From positions 2,919,872 through 2,983,871 of the forward strand of contig OY365808.1 in assembly GCA_959347315.1 (NCBI GenBank): a stretch of 64,000 nt of DNA. Reading direction: 5' to 3'. This DNA comes from Bimastos eiseni. Lineage: Eukaryota > Annelida > Clitellata > Crassiclitellata > Lumbricidae. A model generated the notes under the pieces. That model did not search any database. It was not told the DNA's origin and saw only the letters and a list, made by a program, of their open reading frames with translations. Both the position numbers and the translations under genes were made by a program. Positions 56,996-64,000 of the stretch are shown piece after piece (position 1 is the first letter of the stretch; each line of letters starts with the position of its first letter).

Positions 56996-57016
56996 TGTCC
57001 TGCCTTTAATTCACAG

Positions 57017-57198
57017 GTTTGAACCGACATCATTCCAGTCTCTTCATCCACAACTGTCACCTAGTTCTGCTGCTGCGGCAGGAACCTTTCGAGCAGAAGG
57101 ACGCTGAGGTTCTGAAGCCAGCCGAATGGAGATGGATGCTGCCGGAAGTCTGTGACGGAAAGTGGCATCAGTACACTATCAATGTCAACCTACCACAA
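57017..57198 (+). CDS. CLSTN: Calsyntenin exon: LG/LNS-like domain, continued
   Basis: 182 bp, acceptor TTAATTCACAG, donor CAA|GTGAGT, phase 1 to 0. It encodes GLNRHHSSLFIHNCHLVLLLR, then EWRWMLPEVCDGKWHQYTIN and VNLPQ. The CDGKWHQYTINVNLP segment matches vertebrate EQVCDDEWHHYALNLEFP, the classic LG-domain strand. HHSSLFIHNCHLVLLLR matches FSHYSLTVHGCRIAFLYWP. Both Cys are conserved. Confidence 0.96.
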
Positions 57199-57352
57199 GT
57201 GAGTTCATCATAATATGCATTTCGCCTTAAGCCTATGGTTTATAGCACCTTCAAAACCGTTCCTTTCAGCCGGGTTTCGTCGGGAGCGCTCCCGAGCAGT
57301 GACCTTGAAGGGGTGCTATATAAATTTTCGTGATAAACAAATAAAACTATAC

Positions 57353-57440
57353 CTGTGTCAGTCGCAAGCCTGGATGAAGGAAGAGGGCAACGTTTATTGT
57401 GTTTGTTATCACAGTCACACAGTGGCGTCAAATTGAAATT
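57353..57440 (-). repeat. SDR85 copy 15
   Basis: GTCAGTCGCAAGCCTGGATG, AGAGGGCAACGTTTATTGTG and CACAGTGGCGTCAAATTG. Confidence 0.8.
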
Positions 57441-57483
57441 ACTGCTATTTAATAATCTATATTCCATCACCCATTGCATTCAG

Positions 57484-57570
57484 CCAGTGCCAATCCAAAG
57501 CACAGACAAAAGAGAATGTCGACTCTAATTACCTTTGTATCACACAGTGTCGTTAGACTGAGACTCCGTT
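57484..57570 (-). repeat. SDR85 copy 16, next to a splice acceptor
   Basis: GCCAGTGCCAATCCAAAGC, ATGTCGACTCTAATTACCTT and CACACAGTGTCGTTAGACTG. It is followed directly by CTCCGTTTCTACTAATGAGC and the acceptor at 57596-57597. Confidence 0.85.
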
Positions 57571-57597
57571 TCTACTAATGAGCTGTGTTGGTCTAAG

Positions 57598-57727
57598 GTC
57601 CTCCTGTACGTCGATGGTAAGCTTTTCCTGGACAATGGAAACAACTCGGAGATACTCGAGGACTGGCCACTCCACTCATCCACTGAGGTCCACTCCAGCA
57701 GGATCGTTGTTGGAGCGTGTTGGCAAG
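57598..57727 (+). CDS. CLSTN: Calsyntenin exon: LG/LNS-like domain, late strands
   Basis: 130 bp, acceptor TTGGTCTAAG, donor CAAG|GTACCT, phase 0 to 1. It reads VLLYVDGKLFLDNGNNSEI, then LEDWPLHSSTEVHSSRIVVG and ACWQG. It corresponds to vertebrate VTLYTDGxSFDPALIHDNG...xPxxxPALMIGACWTE. LYVDG and the VGACW strand are family hallmarks. NNS is a possible N-glycosylation site. The acceptor has a weak polypyrimidine tract but a TACTAAT branch-like sequence about 20 bp upstream. Confidence 0.93.
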
Positions 57728-58019
57728 GTACCTCCTTAATAACTGTAATTATTATTTTCTAAATGAGTCGAATATTAGAGGCAATTAAAATGTGTTGCAT
57801 GAGTAATGAGCATTCTATTAATAATATTGTAACAGTTAAAACGAAAGAGTTCATTCAGTGAAGCAATTAAGTGTTCAGTTGATCAGCTCGGTGAGCGAGT
57901 GAGTGAGTGAGTTAGTCAGTTATTTAGCGAGGTAGTGAGGGGAAAAGGAGGAAGGTATGTGGAGAGCGAGGGATAGACGGATAGATGGAGGTAGAAGGGG
58001 AGCATCTGACAGAGGGACA

Positions 58020-58134
58020 GAGGGCGAGAATCAGTCAATCATTCAGTCAGCCAGTCAACCAGCCAATCAGCTAATCAGTCAGTCAGTCAGTCAGTCAATC
58101 AGTCAGTCAGTCAGTCAGTCAGTCAGTGTTGGTT
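58020..58134. repeat. (CAGT)n/(CAAT)n microsatellite left of the SINE
   Basis: TCAGTCAGTCAG runs ending GTGTTGGTT. The last 25 bp are repeated at 58371-58395. Confidence 0.95.
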
Positions 58135-58370
58135 CCCTTAGTGCGGCACAGTGGCCGATCGGTTAGAGCGATCAGCCCGTAGCGTTCAGTGTGTGCTGAG
58201 CGCGCGGGTTCGAGCCTCGTATGAGGCGTCACTGTGTAGGGACCTTGAGCAAGTCCTTCGCGCACCATTGCTCTGCAGTACAACTGCAATTGCGCCGTCG
58301 AGGCGTGTGTATGCACTTCTGAGCAAAAGATGTTGGAAGAAGGGCGGTATTAAATTTCGGTAATAATAAG
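58135..58370 (+). repeat. tRNA-derived SINE, copy B, with target duplication
   Basis: The A box GTGGCCGATCGGTTAGAGCG is at 58151-58170 and the B box GGGTTCGAGCC at 58206-58216. The body is shared with copy A, with a 3' end CGGTATTAAATTTCGGTAATAATAAG. Both sides carry the same 25 bp (GTCAGTCAGTCAGTCAGTG plus TTGGTT; 58110-58134 and 58371-58395), as expected for target-primed insertion into the satellite. Confidence 0.9.
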
Positions 58371-58530
58371 GTCAGTCAGTCAGTCAGTGTTGGTTTAAGG
58401 TTAGTCAGTCAGTTAGTCAGTCAGTCAGTCAGTCAGTCAGCCTACCTGGCTGCCTTTTCTTTGACAGACTGACTGAATGTCAGTCAGTCATCCAGCCAGC
58501 TGATTGACTGACTGACCTTCAGTGAGTCAG
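58371..58530. repeat. (CAGT)n microsatellite right of the SINE
   Basis: Continuation of the satellite split by the SINE. It also includes inverted (GACT/CTGA) runs at about 58465-58520, so it can form hairpins. Confidence 0.95.
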
Positions 58531-59213
58531 TGAGTGCAGCGAGCGAGGAGTGATAGAGTGAAGACTGAAGCAGTGCAGAAACGAAGTGAATGTGAGTCAG
58601 TGCGCGAGTGAGTCAGTCACTGTGTCACAATTAGCAACAATCATGCAATGGTCCTCACACAGATACAGGCATGCGTACAGACAAAGGTACATATAAGAGC
58701 AGTCCTCTGTGCTGCGCTGTCATTATTTAGATGATTGTTCTTTCGCCTGCCATTAGACAATTACAATGAACAGGTTGTATTTAACAGCGAAGCGAGAGGG
58801 AGGGGAGGAAGAACAGCTGGAAAGGGAAGCATCCAGTTACCACTTCCGGACACGAAGCATTAAGATGACACAGAGTATCACGTGAAACGAATGCATCATT
58901 AGGAAACGCTGTTGTCGTCGTCGCTGCTGTTGTTTTCAGATGTAAAGAGAATATATGAAAAGCTCATTAACGGAATCGTTTCATCTGGAAAAAACAAAAC
59001 CAATAATTGTCTATTATCTAAACTGTCAAACATTACAAATATCACATAGTAGAAAAGTGTACTATGTAAATGAAGGTACGCAGTAATGATGAAACATGTA
59101 GTGTCTGGAGAATTTAGAGATGAAGCTACATTTCTTCTCGATTAAGAATTTGGTAAGATAGTGATGATTAGAGGATAAAGGAATTGAAGGAGGAGAGTGT
59201 CGCGTACGCAATG

Positions 59214-59280
59214 TACCCTCAGGTCCATCACCCTCAGGTCCATCACCCTCAGATCCAGCACCCTCAGTTCCCTCACCCTT
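59214..59280. repeat. 15-bp tandem (CCATCACCCTCAGGT)n
   Basis: About four units with small substitutions (CCAGCACCCTCAGTT). Confidence 0.9.
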
Positions 59281-60429
59281 GTAACTGCTCAGTTAGGGTA
59301 ATGATGCCATATTCAAACAATTGCATTTTACTTAGCACAGTTTCTGCTCTGTGATAGAAGACACAACTCTGTGTATGTGTGTTTGACTGTGTGTCCATGT
59401 ATACGTTTGTTTGCATGTGTTCGTGACCGTGTGCTTGTATCCGTCTATGTATGTGTGGGTGTGTCTCTGTGAGCATTTGTAAGTTTTAGTGTGTTCGTGT
59501 GTCCTTGTGATTAGGTGTCCGTTTGTCTGTGTCTTTGTAGGCCTATGTGCTATTCTAAATCTATCTGTGCATTCGTGTCAATGTGTGTCTGTAGTCGCTC
59601 GCGTGTATGCGTGAGTTTGTGTGTGTGTCTGTGTGTAGATCTGCCGGTGTCTCTGCGTTTGTAGTTGTACGTGCTTATGTGTGAGTGTATGTGTGATGTT
59701 GAATCTGCACGCTTCGTTCATTTCGATTAGCGTCGATGATATCCAATGCTCTTCGACGATTCTATCACGTGACCTCACAGACCAAATGGCCGAGGAAGCA
59801 CATCCTCTTCGTAACCTTCCTGGACATACCCTGGACATAAAATATCCACCAAAGACATCCATTCCCTCGAAGAAAACGCTTTCCAGAATCGTGCTCGAAA
59901 AGAGACTGGAACGATATGTTACAGCAAGAGACGTCCTTTAGTCTTAGTGTAGTTTACATGACGCCAGGAGCAGATCGCACTGCGGCATTGAATGCACTGC
60001 TCATTAGGTTGTGCTTTTGAAGGCGCTATATAAATATGTAGATACAACAGAGTACAATGCTATAGATTACAGTACAACACAAACACCCCATAGTTCATGA
60101 CGGCCGTCAGAGCCTCCCTCTGGTCCTCTGGCAATATCTCGGCAGACCATTTTGTTTAGACGCTGTAGCCAAGACGACTCGAAAGAAAGCAACATGTTGA
60201 AAAACTAGACAGTGCTTCTTAATTGGTTATTTGAGCTGTTATGAAATTCGACGACACAGAAAAGGCTCGGATAATAATTACGAGAGAACAGGTATTACAC
60301 AACAGGTGTGACTTTCATCATTCGCTTTATTGCAGGCCTACATCTGTGTGTACCCACATGATCCACGATATGCGCCTCTCTTCAGTTGAGACTGATCGCA
60401 TCCTAAGAAGTCACTCCATGCGAGTCCAA

Positions 60430-60610
60430 GCAATAATAAAATTAATAAGAAATAAATAAATAAATAAATAATAATGATAATGATAATAATAGTAATAATA
60501 ATAATGATAATAATAATGATAATGATAAAAATAGTAATAATAATAATAATAATAATAAAGCTCGTGGGGGAACTTCAGTACCTCAGGGCATAAAAATAAT
60601 AATAATCTTC
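60430..60610. repeat. (AAT)n arrays around a retroelement tail
   Basis: AAT/GAT-rich from 60430, then AACTTCAGTACCTCAGGGCA (also at about 30840), then AAT again. Confidence 0.85.
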
Positions 60611-60966
60611 GTTTAATTTAAAACTGATAAACCGCAGCATTATTACTAACATAGTATGAGCGAATGATGACAAGTTATTTTAGGAGTCGAATTAAACCGT
60701 CGACGACCATTCAAAACGATCGTTATATAATGCACCCTATTTGACCAACGCCGCCGCCTAGCGAAAGAAGGACTAGTCAACTTTACAGAAGATATGGTTA
60801 CATAAATACATACACATATGCAAACATACAAGCATACATACATTCACGGAAACAAACGTAATGTAAAATTCTTTTACAGATACATGTACTGATACACATA
60901 TTATGGCTTATCTATGACAATCATTTAGACCTATAGAAGTGATAATGATTGTATTGTTGCGTTCAG

Positions 60967-61121
60967 GTGCTAAGCATCGCTTTGGTCAGTTCTTCAGCGG
61001 ACACCTCTTCGCCCTCACCCTCCTCCGCAACGAAACCGACAGCGATGACGTCATCCTATGCCTGAACAGCTGCAAAGAGAAGCTTGACGTCATCGGAATG
61101 GACGAGATGACGACAGGAATG
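60967..61121 (+). CDS. CLSTN: Calsyntenin exon: end of LG/LNS-like domain
   Basis: 155 bp, acceptor TGCGTTCAG, donor ATG|GTAGGT, phase 1 to 0. It encodes GAKHRFGQFFSGHLFALTLLR, then NETDSDDVILCLNSCKEKLD and VIGMDEMTTGM. It matches vertebrate HYFHGYLAGFSVRSGRLESREVIECLYACREGLDYxxxESLGKGM. The CLxxCxExLD motif is diagnostic. NET is a likely N-glycosylation site. Confidence 0.96.
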
Positions 61122-61234
61122 GTAGGTCTACAATACAATTGCATCACATTCACGTCACGATCCGATCAAAGACGATTGACGTTCGCTGTGGTTTACAGGC
61201 GGAAGAAACGGCTTCAATTACCCAGGGTTTAAGA

Positions 61235-61480
61235 GCTTAATGCTTCTGCGAAATTACTATTCAGTCTCTGCCCCGTCTTATCTTATCACAGAAGATTTGC
61301 GGTTGTTGGTCCACCCTCCAGGGACCCAGCTAAGTAACAACCGGCCAAAGGAACGCTTTAGTCTCTCGTTTCCTCCTTTACACGAACGCTCGAAGACCAT
61401 GCTGTTTAAATCTTGTCTTCACTGTGATGCATCGTTAGCAACTCTGAGCCAGCTTCTTTGAAGTGGCGCCATATAAATTA
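61235..61480 (+). repeat. LINE 3' tail (CR1/L2-like), decayed
   Basis: Ends CTTTGAAGTGGCGCCATATAAATTAATAATTACTATTA, the same terminus as 13799 and 60017. A fragment upstream (RFSLSFPPLHERSKTMLFKS) loosely resembles the last part of a CR1/L2 ORF2, but frames are lost. Confidence 0.45.
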
Positions 61481-61592
61481 ATAATTACTATTACCGTCGT
61501 AATCGTGATCTTAACATTTGAAAGCGCCACTCGGTGGAAAAGCGCAGGGCACTTGCTTATTCACGAGCGCTTAGGTAATCGCGTATCTCGCT

Positions 61593-61914
61593 CAATGTAC
61601 CCTCTAATTTTTTGGAGATAATGTGCACAAGAAACTTTGTGCAGCGTTTTATACATATGTCCGAGCTGAATGCGATGATAGTTAGCTTACATGTACATAA
61701 AACCACAGCAAAAGTCTATGGTGATAAGTTCCGAGAACCTAAGAAAAGAACCTTTAGAAAAGTCTAAAGATAAATAATAATCGTGTGACTCATCAGCGAA
61801 GAAACCAGACTTTATGGCTAGGAGATTCGATCTGCGTAGTTTGAAAACAAATCTGCCCGCTGGATTCACGGCCCGTATGCGCGCGCACATGAGCACGGCT
61901 TTGAGGGAGCATTG
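61593..61914. mobile_element. hAT-like MITE, about 322 bp
   Basis: The left end CAATGTACCCTCTAATTTTT and right end GAGGGAGCATTG are imperfect inverted repeats. The flanking 8 bp (ATCTCGCT at 61585-61592 and GTCTCGAT at 61915-61922) match at six of eight positions, the duplication length of hAT elements. The interior is shared with 11548-11897. Confidence 0.65.
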
Positions 61915-62471
61915 GTCTCGATACCTACCACCCCTGGCCCTTGATCTCGGTACCTACCACCTCTGCCTCTTGATCTCTTCACTCTGCTGCGACCAACGTA
62001 GCTGTCCTGATGACCAGAACCTCCACTACCCATCTTAGAAAGTTCCCTGTTGGCCGATCTTCCTCGAAATTTACCCTCTGCCTTGCAACCTGCCATTTCA
62101 GCTTCCTCTCTTTTGTTCTTTCATCTCCTTAAAAGCCTCTGATTTAGTCTTTTCGTCGTTGCTTGCACAAGCTTCTGCTTGGATCGCTGTAAGTTTCATA
62201 AATGTTAGCAGAAAACAGAAAACTGACGAGTAACCGATCAATCTTTAGGTTAATCGTCGAATACTCGAGTAGCCAATGACATGGATGTTGAAGCTAAAAT
62301 TAATCGCTGAGGGAATTTAGAAGAAAGCCTGTATTCAGATAGATAATGATAAGTCGACATCTAATCAATCCTTGAAAATCGATTTAGGCTGTCATCAATC
62401 CATCCGTTGTCTGCATCGATTAACCAATCAATCATTGATAATCGATTTATGCCGCCATCTCTTCGTTGTAG

Positions 62472-62623
62472 TCTGTATCGATGAACGCTGAGTTGAGTCG
62501 TTTGACGATCAACGGACAATCGGTGGAATCCGTGGAGAGAATGATCCACAACATAGGATACATCAATTCACGGACATCGCCCACCCCAGGACACAGGCCG
62601 ATCACTGTTGAGACAGTCGTCAA
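62472..62623 (+). CDS. CLSTN: Calsyntenin exon: post-LG segment
   Basis: 152 bp, acceptor CTTCGTTGTAG, donor TCAA|GTAATC, phase 0 to 2. It encodes SVSMNAELSRLTINGQSVES, then VERMIHNIGYINSRTSPTPG and HRPITVETVV. It aligns with vertebrate MKVHVNPSQSLLTLEGDDVE...HVAYMNTLRFATPGVRPLRL. I found it by asking what must lie between the 61121 and 63362 exons. Its phases fit both exactly, which is strong support. The minus-strand frames over it are shadows. Confidence 0.93.
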
Positions 62624-63361
62624 GTAATCCATCAACTCTCCTACATATATGCATGTTCTGTCGCTCTTTCTCTCTTTCTTACTCGATCTCTCTGTCTCTG
62701 TCTGTCTGTCTCTCTTTCTCCATACTCTCTCTGTCGCTGCCTGCATGTTCATCTGTATCTACGCGTATCTCTACCTCTCTTTATCCATCTGTCTCTGTAT
62801 GCCTGTCTATCTGCCTCTCAATCTTTCTCTCTCTTAGTCTATGCTTTTCTCTTTCGCTGTCTCTGTATCTCTTCCTCACGTTATCTCTCTGGTTTTGTGT
62901 CTCTGTCTACCTGTCTCTGTCTCTCTGTCTCTCTGTCTCTCTAAAGCTGTCCCTCTCTGTTGCAGTCCATCATCGTTAATTGAGCATTTGACGGATGGAT
63001 CTTAGTGCAAATTGAAACACATTGTTCTCTCCCTAAGTATTCGCCACTTTTGTCGATTGCCTCGCAATACATGTAGATGCGGCATCCTTGAATAGAATTA
63101 GATACACGTTTCAGTCATGTTCTTGAACTTAGCTGGAATCTGGAGAAAATCTGGTTGTATCATGAGATTCAATTGGAAATCAGTAATATGCTCATGACTA
63201 TTTTCTTTTTTTGAACAGATAAATAAAATAATCGTAAATAAAATCCGCTGAACACCACATTTTTAATGCGCCACTCGAATAAAAATGATCAGAATGGTTT
63301 CAATATTATGTCAAGTGAAAATCCGAGTCCAGCCAATCAACTTTTTCACCCTTCCATACAG
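62624..63361 (+). other. CLSTN: Calsyntenin intron with CTGT/CTCT satellite
   Basis: 738 bp; 62665-62955 is a CTCTGTCT-rich satellite with artefactual Ser/Leu-rich open frames. The rest is unique. Confidence 0.9.
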
Positions 63362-63557
63362 GTGTGCTGACGGTAACTACATACCTGTGGAGCCAGTCAA
63401 TCTGACGGTAAATGTTCACGAGGCAGAGACCGTGGTCATCACTCTGAATGCCACTTCCCTTCTGGCGAGAGAGGAACGTCACGTGATCGCTGGGCAATTC
63501 ATCCTTCAGAACCTTCAGATTCTGGCTCAGCCTCAACTGAGCGACTCTGAGAAACAG
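63362..63557 (+). CDS. CLSTN: Calsyntenin exon: membrane-proximal ectodomain
   Basis: 196 bp, acceptor CCATACAG, donor CAG|GTGTCT, phase 2 to 0. It encodes (K)CADGNYIPVEPVNLTVNVHE, then AETVVITLNATSLLAREERH and VIAGQFILQNLQILAQPQLS. It matches vertebrate KCxSEExCVxIPxVEGYVxVLQPDAPQILLSG...GxPLFPDLQITCS by position (K-C start, VNVHEAETVVIT for VVVLQPDAPQILL). It is less conserved than the LG exons. NLT and NAT are possible N-glycosylation sites. Confidence 0.9.
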
Positions 63558-63884
63558 GTGTCTGTCTCAATACTTAGAACAGCTTTAATCTTATTCCTCA
63601 GAATCCTCACCTGTAGGCATACACATTGTTATTAAAGCAATCACACACACACTTTGTTGTCTTGGCCAGGGGTGCAGGTGGAACTGACATCTAGAACCAA
63701 ATTTCAGGCCAAATAATTTGCCTATATATCATAATTTGCATATATGATTTGGATACAATATCTGTGCAATTTGCATATAATTTGCATATGATTTGTATGC
63801 AATATACATATAATTTGGCAAAATCTGCATATGTTTGGTGTACATATGTATTACAATTAGATGTGTAATGTTGTGTTGCGATAG
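63558..63884 (+). other. CLSTN: Calsyntenin intron, 327 bp, with ATTTGCATA repeats
   Basis: About 63710-63835 contains at least four ATTTGCATA/ATTTGTATG words with alternating TATAAT spacers. No gene. Confidence 0.85.
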
Positions 63885-64000
63885 GATTCGGTTGTGGGGG
63901 CGGACGATATGCGCAGTCGTTACCTGTTGGACTCTTGCGTCATCCAAGTGGATCCTCGGCTGAATATCGAAATCGAATACTTGGCCTATCCAGAGAACCT
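63885..64000 (+). CDS. CLSTN: Calsyntenin exon, runs off the right edge
   Basis: Acceptor TTGCGATAG, phase 0 start, open to the window end. It encodes DSVVGADDMRSRYLLDSCVI, then QVDPRLNIEIEYLAYPENL. It corresponds to vertebrate DEIVHNLDGCEISLVGDDLDPERESLLLDT; SCVIQVDPRLNIEIEYL lines up with GCEISLVGDDLDPERESLLL. The remaining ectodomain, transmembrane helix and kinesin-binding tail lie beyond 64000. Confidence 0.9.

Larger units (their letters stand above)
40960..57016 (+). other. CLSTN: Calsyntenin intron, 16.1 kb
   Basis: It contains the 0.94-kb (ACTC)n array, LINE remnants (42079-42655, 51300-52020), six SDR85 copies, two 290-bp family copies, a SINE and many CTGT/GACA satellites. I see no nested gene with good support. 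A GC-richer stretch at 45600-46050 is discussed among the findings. The stretches 46600-47440, 48500-49200, 49850-50580, 50890-51290, 53400-53830 and 54110-54850 hold nothing I can name. Confidence 0.9.
57199..57597 (+). other. CLSTN: Calsyntenin intron, 399 bp, carrying two SDR85 copies
   Basis: It includes a LINE-tail motif (GAAGGGGTGCTATATAAATT at about 57306) and two minus-strand SDR85 copies. The second ends about 30 bp before the acceptor. Confidence 0.9.
57728..60966 (+). other. CLSTN: Calsyntenin intron, 3.2 kb
   Basis: It holds the SINE copy B within a (CAGT)n satellite, a 15-bp tandem, a GT-rich stretch (59350-59700), a LINE-tail motif (GAAGGCGCTATATAAATATG at about 60017) and AAT arrays. 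No gene seen in 58620-59210 or 59700-60400. Confidence 0.9.
61122..62471 (+). other. CLSTN: Calsyntenin intron, 1.35 kb
   Basis: It contains a LINE tail and a hAT-like MITE. About 62040-62470 is unique sequence with repeated ATCGATTTA and CCAATCA words and no gene. Confidence 0.9.

Overview
This is an AT-rich stretch of an animal nuclear genome, probably from a marine bilaterian invertebrate (a guess from the repeat types only). It is intron-rich, full of tetranucleotide satellites and transposon debris, and has no bacterial-style operons. The one host gene I can support is a calsyntenin (CLSTN) orthologue on the plus strand. Eleven exons, from 12361 to the right edge, encode about 640 residues: the end of cadherin repeat 1, cadherin repeat 2, the LG/LNS-like domain and part of the membrane-proximal ectodomain. 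Every exon-exon junction is phase-consistent with GT/AG ends. The 5' end (signal peptide, start of cadherin 1) and the 3' end (rest of the ectodomain, membrane segment, cytoplasmic tail) lie outside the window. The introns are large, about 21.1 kb, 16.1 kb and 5.1 kb for the three biggest. Because the first visible exon begins in mid-codon, everything left of 12361 is probably an upstream intron of the same gene.

The left third carries a decayed, internally deleted Maverick/Polinton (3497-9610) with about 210-bp terminal inverted repeats. Reading inward it holds a stub of the family B DNA polymerase N-terminus (+), three small conserved-type ORFs (-), a pX/pVI-like core protein (-), a penton-like protein (-), an FtsK/HerA-type packaging ATPase (-), a zinc-ribbon plus phospholipase A2-like protein (+) and a chromodomain integrase (+). 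The major capsid protein, the protease and nearly all of the polymerase are missing. Most of the remaining genes carry stops or frameshifts.

The calsyntenin introns hold a mariner remnant with long inverted repeats (12935-13555), hAT-like MITEs, a tRNA-derived SINE family, several LINE 3' ends (one with a PD-(D/E)XK-like domain, one with an RNase H domain, two with reverse transcriptase tails) and a recurring LINE tail ending GCGCTATATAAAT. There is also an abundant short (about 85 bp) dispersed repeat with roughly 20 copies in both orientations, and a second family of about 290 bp with four copies. Simple-sequence DNA is extreme: a pure (ACTC)n tract of about 939 bp, long (GTAT)n, (ACAT)n and (ATCC)n arrays, and purine-only and CTGT-rich tracts. 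Most long open frames in the window come from these satellites and are not genes.
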